DNA from: DCFW01 sp963790715
GTDB taxonomy: Bacteria; Bacteroidota; Bacteroidia; Bacteroidales; Bacteroidaceae
Assembly (NCBI GenBank): GCA_963790715.1
Contig: CAWBPN010000010.1
Location: 186,001-250,000, forward strand
Reading direction: 5' to 3'
Length of the DNA: 64,000 bases
The number at the start of each line of letters is the position of its first letter. Position 1 is the first letter of the stretch. Under the pieces are notes generated by a model. The model was given only the letters and a program-made list of their open reading frames with translations, did not search any database and was not told the DNA's origin. A program made the position numbers and the translations under genes. Shown here piece after piece: positions 1-7,554 of this stretch.

Positions 1-1611
1 ATCAACAGGTGTCCACCAGTCAACCATATTTCCGTTTTTATCAAATTGACGACCTTCATCATCAAATCCGTGAGTCATTTCATGGCCGATTACAACACCG
101 ATAGCGCCATAATTAAATGCATCGTCAGCTGTCATATCGAAAAAAGGCGGTTGCAGAATACCGGCAGGGAAACAAATCTCATTAGTTTCAGGATTATAAT
201 AAGCATTCACTTGTTGAGGAGTCATAAGCCATTCGTCACGATCAACAGGTTTACCTAACTTGTTTGCGTCATAATCTGATTGGAAGGCGGCATGACGTTT
301 ATAATTATCCCAATAACTGTCTTTTTTTACAATAAATTTTGAATAATCACGCCATTTGTTAGGATAACCTATCTTGATATAATATGAGCTTAATTTATCC
401 ATCGCCTTCGCTTTTGTGGCATCGCTCATCCATTCTTGTGCTTGAATGCGTTCACCCAAAGCCTTTTGTAAATTATGTACCAAATTCAGCATACGCTCTT
501 TTGCGGCAACAGGGAAATACTTCTCCACATATAGTTTGCCTAAACCTTCACCTAACATTCCGTCAACGGCACCTTGAGCACGCTTCCAACGAGGTTGCAT
601 TTTTTGTGTACCTGAAAGTGTCTTACCGTAAAAATTAAAGTTTTCTCTTTCAAAAGCGGCACTTAGTTTACTTGCGGCAGCATCAACAAGATGAAATTCC
701 AAATAGTTTTTCTGCATTGCCAAAGGATAGGTTTTCACGATGTTTGCGATGGCTATCACAGGCTTAACCTGAGATAAATCAACATCTTCAACATTCTTTA
801 GTCCTGAATAAGTAAAATATGTATTCCAGTCGAAATGAGCTTTTTCATTCAATTCGGCCATAGTCATTTTATTGTAATTGGCTTGAGGATCACGAAGTTG
901 CACTCTTGAAAAAGAATTCTGAGCAATATCCGTTTCTATTTTAAGAACATCTTCCATCTTCTGTTTGGCAACAGTTGGAGTATAACCGATCATCTCAAAC
1001 AATTTTACCACGTGGTTACGGAATGCTTTCATTATCTTCAATGTTGCAGTATCTTTTTCAACGTAATAATCACGTTGTCCCAAAGAAAGCCCGCCTTGAT
1101 CGACCCCGACTATGTATTTTGAACTGTTTTTTGCATCAGTCTCAACTCCACAACCGAAATAACAATCAATTCCCATTCTTTGTAAATGAGCCAACTTAAC
1201 CGGCATTTCAGAAATACTTTTTATTCCACGAACATAAGCCAAATCCTCTTTAATGGGATTAAACCCCATCCTGTTTCGGCCGATGCTGTCATAAACAACT
1301 TCGTAAAGATCGGCTATTTTCTGGCCGATACTCCCAAGTACTTGTTTCTTTTTTACCTGTTCGTTGATTAACTCAACCAAACGTTTACGGTTATTATTGT
1401 CCAATTCATTAAATGTGGCATACACTCCATATTCGGCAGGAATTGGATGAAGTTTTTGCCAACCACCGGTGGCAAACTGATAAAAATCCGTACCCGGCTT
1501 AGCCGTAGTATCAAGATTTTTTAAGCTAATGCCCGCACTTTGTTGTGCCATCATACCGGATGATGCCACACAAGCCAAACCTAAAGCCATAATTCTAATT
1601 TTATTCTTCAT
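1..1611 (-). CDS. M13-family (neprilysin/PepO-like) zinc metallopeptidase, C-terminus cut by window edge
   Basis: Minus-strand reading from an ATG at 1611 opens with a signal peptide (MKNKIRIMALGLACVASSG) followed by the start of an M13 peptidase domain (GTDFYQFATGGW). Near the cut end are NAYYN (193-207) and the zinc motif HEMTH followed by GFDDEGR (from about 84 down to 55); in M13 enzymes the two His bind zinc and the Glu is catalytic. The last zinc ligand and the C-terminus lie beyond base 1. M13 enzymes cut oligopeptides; export to the periplasm or outer membrane is inferred from the signal peptide. It lies 26 bases downstream of the ABC-F gene on the same strand, so co-transcription is possible. 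Confidence 0.93.
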   Translation of the reverse strand, partial: MKNKIRIMALGLACVASSGMMAQQSAGISLKNLDTTAKPGTDFYQFATGGWQKLHPIPAEYGVYATFNELDNNNRKRLVELINEQVKKKQVLGSIGQKIADLYEVVYDSIGRNRMGFNPIKEDLAYVRGIKSISEMPVKLAHLQRMGIDCYFGCGVETDAKNSSKYIVGVDQGGLSLGQRDYYVEKDTATLKIMKAFRNHVVKLFEMIGYTPTVAKQKMEDVLKIETDIAQNSFSRVQLRDPQANYNKMTMAELNEKAHFDWNTYFTYSGLKNVEDVDLSQVKPVIAIANIVKTYPLAMQKNYLEFHLVDAAASKLSAAFERENFNFYGKTLSGTQKMQPRWKRAQGAVDGMLGEGLGKLYVEKYFPVAAKERMLNLVHNLQKALGERIQAQEWMSDATKAKAMDKLSSYYIKIGYPNKWRDYSKFIVKKDSYWDNYKRHAAFQSDYDANKLGKPVDRDEWLMTPQQVNAYYNPETNEICFPAGILQPPFFDMTADDAFNYGAIGVVIGHEMTHGFDDEGRQFDKNGNMVDWWTPVD

Positions 1612-1637
1612 GATTAAACACAATATAATATTTCTAT

Positions 1638-3584
1638 TTATAATTTTAATTTCTCAAGTTCTTCAGACAGTTTTGTCCAAGTTTCCATAGCCACATCCTG
1701 CTGTTCTTTAAGCTGTTGATGTTGCTTATATAAAGATCCATCTGCGGCCCCATCAGGAGTAGCAAGCTTTTTTTTGATGATTGCAATAGCACTGTCAAGG
1801 TTATTGATGGCTTCCTCATTTTCATGCTGTTGCTTCTCCAATTTATGAATTTTCTTACTCAACTCTTTTTGTTCTTCATAACTGAGCTTATTACCACTTT
1901 TAGCAGGAGAATTTTGTTGAATATTATCCTCAATATTTTCTGTTACATTGCGAGTTAACTCCAGCTCGTTCAAGTTTTCCATCTTCTTTTCTTTTAGGTA
2001 ATCATAAATACCTTCAAGATGTTCCTTCACTCTTCCGCCTCCGAATTCATACACCTTATCAACCAAACCGTCAAGGAAATCACGGTCGTGGCTTACAATA
2101 ATTGCAGTACCGTCAAAAGCCATAATAGCTTCTTTAAGCACGTCCTTACTGCGCATGTCCAAATGGTTGGTAGGCTCATCCAATATCAACAAATTAACCG
2201 GTTCGAGCAAAAGCCTTATCATTGCTAAACGTGTTCGTTCACCTCCGGACAAGACCTTGACCAATTTATCCGAACGTTCTCCACCAAACATAAATGCTCC
2301 GAGAATATTCTTTATTTGCAGGCGAATGTCACCTACTGCCACGCGGTCGATAGTATCAAACACGGTGAGATTATCATCAAGCATTTGTGCTTGGTTCTGA
2401 GCGAAATAACCTATTTTTACATTATATCCCAGTTTGAGATTTCCATCAAACGGAATCTCTCCCATTATGCACTTTACAAGTGTGGACTTACCTTCACCGT
2501 TTTTACCTACAAAAGCTACTTTTTCACCACGTTTTATTGTAAGGTTAACATGATCGAATATTAAATGTTTGTCGTAAACTTTCTTTACTTCGTCACAAAT
2601 CACAGGGTAACTGCCGGAGTGAACGGCAGGTGGAAACTTCATGTGCAATGCCGACGAATCATCTTCGTCTATTTCAAGTATTTCCAATTTCTCCAATTGC
2701 TTGATACGGCTTTGCACCTGTGTAGCTTTCGTCGGCTTATATCTGAACCGGCGAATGAAATCCTCCGTATCGGCTATCAACTTTTGTTGGTTTTCGTATG
2801 CCCGAAGCTGTTGTTCGCGCCGTTCTTGGTGCAATTGTATATATTGGTCGTAACTCACTTTATAATCATATATTTTACGACAGTTAATCTCGATGGTACG
2901 ATTGGTAACATTGTTCAGGAATGCGCGGTCATGGCTGACAAGAACAACGGCATTGGCACTGTTTTGCAAGAACTGCTCAAACCATTGTATACTTTCTATA
3001 TCTAGGTGATTGGTAGGCTCATCCAGCAGTAACACATCAGGGCGACGTAACAATAATTTGGCCAATTCGATACGCATTCTCCATCCGCCGCTGAATTCTG
3101 ATGTAGGTCTGTCGAAATCTTCACGATTAAAGCCCAACCCAAGCAGCATACGTTCGATGTCACCTTGATAATTATCTCCATTAATCATCGTATAACGGTC
3201 GTTTGCAGCCGTAAAACGTTCAATCAAATCTTGATACCCATCCGACTCATAATCAGTACGTTTAATCAACTCTTCGTTCATCTTGGTCAGCGAATCCCTT
3301 AATTTGAATAGTTTGTCAAAAGCCAATTTAGCTTCTTCCATCACCGTACGTTTATCCGTAAGCTTCATAACCTGAGGCAAATAGCCTATGGTTGTATCTT
3401 TAGATATGGCTATATTGCCCGAGGTAGGATGTTGCAGTCCACAAAGAATCTTAAGCATTGTACTTTTGCCTGCGCCGTTTTTTCCTACTAATCCTATTCT
3501 ATCTTTACTATTTATTACAAAACTAACATCCTCAAACAAAGGAGTTGCGTTAAATTCCATTTTTAATCCTTCAACTGAAATCAT
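1638..3584 (-). CDS. ABC-F family ATPase (Uup/YheS/ABCF3 type)
   Basis: A 648-aa soluble protein with two ABC ATPase domains and no membrane segments, which is the ABC-F layout. Domain 1 has Walker A at residues 34-42 (GKNGAGKST), a FSGGW signature and LLLDEPTNHLD. Domain 2 has GKNGEGKST, LSGGERTRL and LILDEPTNHLD. Between them is the charged ABC-F linker (YENQQKLIADTEDFIRRFR) that reaches the ribosome in studied members. The C-terminal ~110 residues are a charged coiled coil, as in Uup and YheS. Family members act on the ribosome in translation quality control, and some give antibiotic protection; sequence alone does not decide between these. A TAACTTTG box lies about 200 bases upstream. Confidence 0.93.
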   Translation of the reverse strand: MISVEGLKMEFNATPLFEDVSFVINSKDRIGLVGKNGAGKSTMLKILCGLQHPTSGNIAISKDTTIGYLPQVMKLTDKRTVMEEAKLAFDKLFKLRDSLTKMNEELIKRTDYESDGYQDLIERFTAANDRYTMINGDNYQGDIERMLLGLGFNREDFDRPTSEFSGGWRMRIELAKLLLRRPDVLLLDEPTNHLDIESIQWFEQFLQNSANAVVLVSHDRAFLNNVTNRTIEINCRKIYDYKVSYDQYIQLHQERREQQLRAYENQQKLIADTEDFIRRFRYKPTKATQVQSRIKQLEKLEILEIDEDDSSALHMKFPPAVHSGSYPVICDEVKKVYDKHLIFDHVNLTIKRGEKVAFVGKNGEGKSTLVKCIMGEIPFDGNLKLGYNVKIGYFAQNQAQMLDDNLTVFDTIDRVAVGDIRLQIKNILGAFMFGGERSDKLVKVLSGGERTRLAMIRLLLEPVNLLILDEPTNHLDMRSKDVLKEAIMAFDGTAIIVSHDRDFLDGLVDKVYEFGGGRVKEHLEGIYDYLKEKKMENLNELELTRNVTENIEDNIQQNSPAKSGNKLSYEEQKELSKKIHKLEKQQHENEEAINNLDSAIAIIKKKLATPDGAADGSLYKQHQQLKEQQDVAMETWTKLSEELEKLKL

Positions 3585-3787
3585 TATATTATTTTTCTTC
3601 TATTATTATTGTCTTAAAAAGACTGAAAATTTTACATTTATAAATCAGATTATCATATATATTATGACTCTCTATTGTAACCTTATTGCAGAATTACATA
3701 TTATCCTTTATAAAATTGCTATTATAAGCTAGATACACATTTCCATATACACTCTTTTTATATAACCAATCTATTTTTAAGACATTG

Positions 3788-3795
3788 CAAAGTTA
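3788..3795 (-). promoter_or_regulatory. -7 promoter box, probable start for the ABC-F gene
   Basis: Minus-strand TAACTTTG fits the Bacteroidota -7 consensus TAnnTTTG. It would give a 5' leader of about 200 bases before the ATG at 3584. The stretch 3585-3787 holds no gene that I can see. Confidence 0.4.
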
Positions 3796-3856
3796 TGCAA
3801 TAAAATTGAAATAGCCATCATATTGATTAGGTTGATAAAAAAAATTGAAGTAAATA

Positions 3857-3886
3857 TTGGGGATTACAATAAAATTATTACTTTTG
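3857..3886 (+). promoter_or_regulatory. promoter of tRNA-Gly
   Basis: TTG at 3857-3859 and TACTTTTG at 3879-3886 are spaced 19 bases apart and match the Bacteroidota -33/-7 pattern. Transcription would begin a few bases before the tRNA 5' end at 3905. Confidence 0.7.
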
Positions 3887-3904
3887 CAACCGCATTTGCG
3901 ACAT

Positions 3905-3977
3905 GCGGTAGTAGCTCAGTTGGTAGAGCATTAGCTTCCCAAGCTAAGGGTCGCGGGTCCGAGTCCCGTTTACCGCT
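3905..3977 (+). tRNA. tRNA-Gly (anticodon CCC)
   Basis: Complete 73-nt cloverleaf. Acceptor arms GCGGTAG and TTACCGC pair with one G-U at the base. The D arm is GCTC/GAGC. The anticodon stem TTAGC/GCTAA closes the loop TTCCCAA, giving anticodon CCC. The variable loop is GGGTC, and the T arm GCGGG/CCCGT closes TCCGAGT. The CCA end is not encoded (CTC follows). It reads GGG codons. Its own promoter lies just upstream and a terminator just downstream, so it appears to be a single-gene transcript. Confidence 0.97.
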
Positions 3978-3990
3978 CACATTGATTATG

Positions 3991-4021
3991 AGGCAGTTAC
4001 AATAAAAGTAGCTGCCTTTTT
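3991..4021 (+). terminator. Rho-independent terminator after tRNA-Gly
   Basis: A 10-bp stem (3991-4000 with 4008-4017, one G-U pair), a 7-base AT-rich loop and a run of five T. Confidence 0.85.
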
Positions 4022-4036
4022 CATTAAAAATTTTGA

Positions 4037-4204
4037 GTTTTAGTTTTATTAAGTGTTTTATTGGTTGTAGGAATGACATCCTGCTATAATACAACTGTAT
4101 GCGTCGGTGACATGAGACCTAATGAAGCAGCAGTTGGAGTATTTACCCCGCTATTCATGTTTCAGAAAACCTCTGTTAATAGCTGTTTTCAGCTGATATG
4201 CTAA
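4037..4204 (+). pseudogene. relic of a small lipoprotein (Bor-like N-terminus), no start codon
   Basis: Reading from 4037 after an in-frame stop gives a hydrophobic run VLVLLSVLLVVGMTSC ending in a lipobox-like cysteine, then YNTTVCVGDMRPNEAAVGV. This looks like the first third of a small exported lipoprotein of the SCY-x-x-x-x-V kind, as in phage Bor/Iss relatives. The normal start is missing, and the frame drifts into an unrelated tail that stops at 4204. It may once have been full length in another frame upstream. The match to Bor is from memory of the motif only. Confidence 0.35.
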
Positions 4205-4316
4205 ATACTTGATGACACACTAAGCCTTCAACCTAAAATATCGGTATTCTACAATAAATGACAAAAGAAGTTTCAGATAAAAGATTTTTTAGTTCATTGA
4301 GCTAATTTCGTATTTT

Positions 4317-4422
4317 GTTGCCCGACAGTCTGTCTGGAGTTGGTGAAGAGATCATCAACTATTGGGCAACGGTTTAGAACCTCTTCGGCAACAACTGTCA
4401 ATCTCTTCAGCAACAGCCGGAG
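4317..4422 (+). ncRNA. strongly structured noncoding segment upstream of IS110 relic, possible bridge-RNA remnant
   Basis: Two nested hairpins are visible. An outer 9-bp stem (4317-4325 with 4362-4370) encloses a 9-bp hairpin (4338-4346 with 4352-4360, loop AGAGA) with a 12-base one-sided bulge. A second stem (4383-4389 with 4416-4422) closes a 26-base loop. The first hairpin's loop region TGAAGAGAT (4344-4352) is exactly complementary to ATCTCTTCA (4401-4409) in the second loop, so a kissing interaction or an alternative fold is possible. IS110 elements carry a structured bridge RNA beside the transposase gene; assigning that role here is inference. Confidence 0.4.
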
Positions 4423-4538
4423 AAAACAAAAGTTGCAATATGAACTCAGTATAAAAATTCAGCATTCATGTTATGCTCGGTGAAAAAAAAAGTTATGCAG
4501 CCTTTAGTTTTGCATGTGGGTTAAACAAAGAGAATAAA

Positions 4539-4546
4539 TATCTTTG
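4539..4546 (+). promoter_or_regulatory. -7 box upstream of IS110 relic
   Basis: TATCTTTG matches TAnnTTTG and lies about 65 bases before the first ATG of the transposase relic. It may be the old transposase promoter. Confidence 0.4.
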
Positions 4547-4567
4547 TAAGTGAAAAAGAGTTAGCCC

Positions 4568-4637
4568 AGGAAAGAAGGTGAACTTGTCATGTAGCTAGTT
4601 TATAAAGAACTATGTCATGCATTAGTCCTTCTTTCCT
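4568..4637. repeat. 11-bp inverted repeat at the 5' boundary of the transposase relic
   Basis: AGGAAAGAAGG (4568-4578) and its perfect reverse complement (4627-4637) are 48 bases apart. The recognisable transposase sequence begins just inside the right arm, so the repeat may mark the deletion that removed the catalytic N-terminus. IS110 elements do not normally have terminal inverted repeats. Confidence 0.5.
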
Positions 4638-5317
4638 TTTTCAGTTGACAGATCCAACTAGAATATTAGGTCGATACCTACTAAAGGCTTTAGATAAATC
4701 AACTTTATGGCTAGAAAGGAAACGCTATGTCAATCAAGCGGCAGGATATAAAGCATTCCTTAATGAAAAGAAAGATAAAGACAGAAGTTATAAACGTGCC
4801 GAAGACATGCTAAAATACTTGAAAACAGAAATAGAAGATATTAATAATGAAATGAAGGACATTATTGAAAAAGATGAATCATTATTTACAAATTACAAAT
4901 TGCTGACCGGTATTAAAGGCGTAGCAGATGTGAATGCCATTAATACTATTATATTCACCAATAACTTCAAGAATTTTCAGACTGCACGTCAATACGCCTG
5001 TTATATCGGTATTGCTTTTTGAACATACATCCGGGACAAGTATAAAAGGCAAAACAATGGTTTCTAAAATGTGTAACAGGCAATTAAAAGCCGATCTTAG
5101 TCAAGCAGCATGCTGCGCAATAAAATTCGATCCGGAAATGAATCATTACTTTAATAGAAAAACAAAAGAAGGTAAAGCTTATGGTGCTGTACTTAATGCT
5201 GTCAAATTCAAGCTCGTAGAAAGAATGTTTGCTGTTGTAAAAAGAGGTACTCCGTTTGTAAATATTATGCAGTATCAGAATGTAGTGGAATCTCAGGATA
5301 TAATTTGTTTTATTTAA
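4612..5317 (+). pseudogene. IS110-family transposase relic, N-terminus lost and frameshifted
   Basis: Two overlapping frames together give the middle coiled coil and the C-terminal Transposase_20 domain of an IS110-type transposase. The first frame (to 5022) carries LLTGIKGVADVNAINTIIF and ARQYACYIGIA. It then runs into a stop inside a T run, and the match continues one frame over as FEHTSGTSIKGK and MVSKMCNRQLKADL. The expected GIAPFEHTSGTS join suggests loss of two bases near 5016-5022. The N-terminal DEDD RuvC-like catalytic domain is absent, so no active enzyme can be made. Family members are DEDD recombinases guided by a bridge RNA. The first ~20 residues after the ATG do not resemble the family. 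Confidence 0.85.
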
Positions 5318-5600
5318 CAATAAAAGTTGACATTTTTCTTGGTTTCAAGCCTATATTGCCTTTAGAACTGCCGTCTATATAACCGTCAATAGAATACCAT
5401 TCCGTATAGTTCTTTATAGTATGGACTGTATCTTTTTTAACGGAAATCGTACTGTTCTTAACTGGATATGTACCATTATTAACGTAAATTGTGTCTTTCT
5501 TTGATATAACGCTATCCCTTAAAGGAATATTCAAAGGGACTTTTGTTTCAAAAACTTCAGTATGCGACGATTCAGGCGATTCATATATATTTTGTCTCCT
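5310..5600 (-). pseudogene. fragment of unrecognised (phage-like) protein, no start codon
   Basis: Minus-strand open frame from a stop near 5600 down to 5310, with no ATG. It encodes a polar stretch rich in K/D/T (RDSVISKKDTIYVNNGTYPV) that resembles the KDTIY-repeat exported tails seen in Bacteroidota prophage and lysis-cassette proteins. It abuts the 3' end of the IS110 relic tail-to-tail. A short ATG frame with an AAGGAG motif overlaps upstream in another frame, which suggests that a frameshift separated the original N-terminus. I do not recognise the product. Confidence 0.3.
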
Positions 5601-5735
5601 TCAGGATTTTCAGGCAGTCAGCCAAAACATTTTTATTCAGTAGACCCTAAATAATAAGCCTCTTAAAGAACGAGTTTATTAATGTGCTAATTAAATTTGA
5701 TTCTCCAAAGTCTTTTGATATACCACTAAATCAAT

Positions 5736-6098
5736 TTAAAAACCTAACATGGCATTAGGAGAAATATTAAGTACTCTACAAAGCAACCTTGCTATCTTTA
5801 AAGTAGGTTCAGAACGACCTGAAACATAGTCACTAATACGTGAAGGACTAACGCCTATCTCTCCGGCAAGCTGCTTTTGATTCATTCCTTTTTCTTCCAA
5901 CGAAGCACCTATCAATTCAGAAACAGTAGGTTTTTCTATTGGATAATGTTCTTTTTCGTATGCAATAACAATATCTGACATGACAGAAAGTTCTATTGCT
6001 TTTTTATCGTTTGCAGGGCAATCCTCACCAACCAAAGGAAGAAGTTCTTCAACTTTCCCTAATGCAAATTCATATTGTTCTTTTGTTATTTTGTTCAT
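5736..6098 (-). CDS. higA: HigA-type antitoxin (XRE helix-turn-helix)
   Basis: A 120-aa protein with an N-terminal ~60-residue extension and a C-terminal XRE/HTH_3 domain (residues ~62-116, MNQKQLAGEIGVSPSRISDY, then LCRVLNISPNAML). In HigBA modules the antitoxin binds the mRNA-interferase toxin and represses the shared promoter through this HTH. It lies 28 bases downstream of the toxin gene on the same strand; toxin-first order is usual for higBA. The length and N-terminal extension match HigA proteins paired with PF09907 toxins. The pair sits at the edge of a strip of mobile-element relics. Confidence 0.9.
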   Translation of the reverse strand: MNKITKEQYEFALGKVEELLPLVGEDCPANDKKAIELSVMSDIVIAYEKEHYPIEKPTVSELIGASLEEKGMNQKQLAGEIGVSPSRISDYVSGRSEPTLKIARLLCRVLNISPNAMLGF

Positions 6099-6126
6099 AT
6101 CTTATAATTTTTTATATTTCCAATCT

Positions 6127-6426
6127 TCAAATGGTAGAACAATCTATTTTATCATATTCTTTATGAGTGCCAACCCAACGAATAAAAATATACCCCATAG
6201 TAAATTTTATAACAACAACCAGTCGATAGTTATTTCCCTTAATATTAAAAACGTAGTGTTGATTACCTGTATAATCAGTTGCAGGAAAATCAACTTTAAC
6301 TTCAGATAGGTTTGCCCATTGGGCTTTTTCTGCAATATGATACCACCGCTCTAAGGCTATACGTGAATTTTCTCGCCCTTTTGTTTCATAATATTCTTTT
6401 ATCTTTCTATGTGATACAATTCTCAT
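6127..6426 (-). CDS. higB: HigB-type mRNA-interferase toxin
   Basis: A 99-aa protein with the PF09907 HigB_toxin pattern: an N-terminal RIVSHRKIKEYYE helix, central ALERWYHIAEKAQW, then VFNIKGNNYRLVVVI and a C-terminal IRWVGTHKEYDKID. Members are RelE-fold ribonucleases that cut mRNA in the ribosome; the final GTHxEYD segment contributes catalytic residues. It is first in a two-gene operon with HigA. The reading frame is intact with no internal stops, so the module may be functional. The -7 box TATTTTTG lies at 6443-6450. Confidence 0.9.
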   Translation of the reverse strand: MRIVSHRKIKEYYETKGRENSRIALERWYHIAEKAQWANLSEVKVDFPATDYTGNQHYVFNIKGNNYRLVVVIKFTMGYIFIRWVGTHKEYDKIDCSTI

Positions 6427-6442
6427 GTTTTATTATTTGATG

Positions 6443-6450
6443 CAAAAATA
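6443..6450 (-). promoter_or_regulatory. -7 box of the higBA operon
   Basis: Minus-strand TATTTTTG, 17 bases before the higB ATG. Beyond it, 6451-6744 is AT-rich and I see no gene there. Confidence 0.55.
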
Positions 6451-6744
6451 GTCATTAATTTTGAATTATAAAATAATTAGCCTAAATAATTTCATATTTC
6501 AAAATATTTCAACAAAAGAAATAGCGATAAAATTAATTACCGCTATTAAACGAAGAGATTTATGCCATTATTACAGTTACATTTTGATTAGTTTTGTTCT
6601 TTATTTTGCTTTGTTTGTAAAACATAATTACTGACACTTTGCTAGGAGTCTTTCCGTTAACAATAGATTTATTAGGTATTTACGACAAAAAGTAACTACC
6701 AATAATTGTTAATATATTCGTTTATGAAATTGCATAATTAATAG

Positions 6745-7368
6745 TTACGCTCCATGTATTTCCTCTCTTATCCTCTCACTGTCTGCAAACAATGCTATTT
6801 GATCGCCTTTAGTCATATCATAGGTGATAAAAGTTCTGAATAATACATTTCCTCCTTCGGTTTCTATCCCCATCGCCACACCCTCTTTGCTACTTCCATA
6901 TACTTCAGTGCTAACCACCTCTTTACTGTTAAGTACCGGTACATCTTTTAAATCATAGGCAAAAGTGGCATTTAATTTAAAATATTCTCTGATTAAGAGT
7001 TCTCCACTCTGCGATTTACCTGCCCGTATGGCGTAACGGCTGAAAAAGTGCGGCGGGAAAAAGATGAAATGATCCTTGCCATTTGTAGTTGTTGACATAA
7101 TGGCTATTTTCTTACCTTCCTTGTCGTAATTGGTAATACATATAAATGTTACGCCCAACTCCTTATTATTCCCACTTTCCCAACAAAGCAACCATCTGTT
7201 TTTACGAGGGCTTGTATAGAATGAATAAAGATATAGCGGAAAAAGCTTAGACGTGATAACCATGTGACGCACTTGCTTGTACCTCTTTTTTGAAAATTCA
7301 TCAACAGCTACCAAATCTTTATTCAATTCATCACAGATCTGCTGTTCATCCATTGTAGATATAATCAT
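6745..7368 (-). CDS. hypothetical protein, 207 aa, function not recognised
   Basis: I do not recognise a family. The protein is soluble, with no signal peptide or membrane segment. It has an N-terminal helical part (residues 1-45), a middle with WLLCWESGNNKE and alternating beta-like strands (TFICITNYD, KIAIMSTTT), then KDHFIFFPPHFFSRYAIRAG. The pattern FxPHFFxRYxxR resembles a toxin-repair or phage-lysogeny style hypothetical common in gut Bacteroidales, but I cannot name it. The start may be the ATG at 7353 (MDEQQICDEL). A well-spaced promoter (TTTG plus TAATTTTG) precedes it, so the gene is probably expressed on its own. Confidence 0.7.
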   Translation of the reverse strand: MIISTMDEQQICDELNKDLVAVDEFSKKRYKQVRHMVITSKLFPLYLYSFYTSPRKNRWLLCWESGNNKELGVTFICITNYDKEGKKIAIMSTTTNGKDHFIFFPPHFFSRYAIRAGKSQSGELLIREYFKLNATFAYDLKDVPVLNSKEVVSTEVYGSSKEGVAMGIETEGGNVLFRTFITYDMTKGDQIALFADSERIREEIHGA

Positions 7369-7395
7369 TTCTTATGTATGTGTAATTTACTTCTG

Positions 7396-7429
7396 CAAAA
7401 TTAATATATTATATACTGATGAGTGCAAA
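7396..7429 (-). promoter_or_regulatory. promoter of the 207-aa hypothetical gene
   Basis: Minus-strand TAATTTTG (7396-7403) with TTTG (7426-7429) 22 bases upstream fits the Bacteroidota -7/-33 pattern. Confidence 0.55.
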
Positions 7430-7521
7430 GATGTAACATCAATTAAGGAATTTGAATAAATCAGATGTTACATGTAAAATATTTTTCTTGTATTTTGCTA
7501 TGTCGATATTGCAAAATAAAC

Positions 7522-7529
7522 TATTTTTG
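7522..7529 (+). promoter_or_regulatory. -7 box of the GltD-like gene
   Basis: TATTTTTG lies 25 bases before the ATG at 7555, giving a short leader. Confidence 0.55.
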
Positions 7530-7554
7530 TGCCTGAATTAAATTATAGTTCAAT

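Noticed and set aside
3823..4094. Open frames on both strands across the tRNA
   Set aside because: They read through tRNA-Gly and its terminator and show no protein-like composition.
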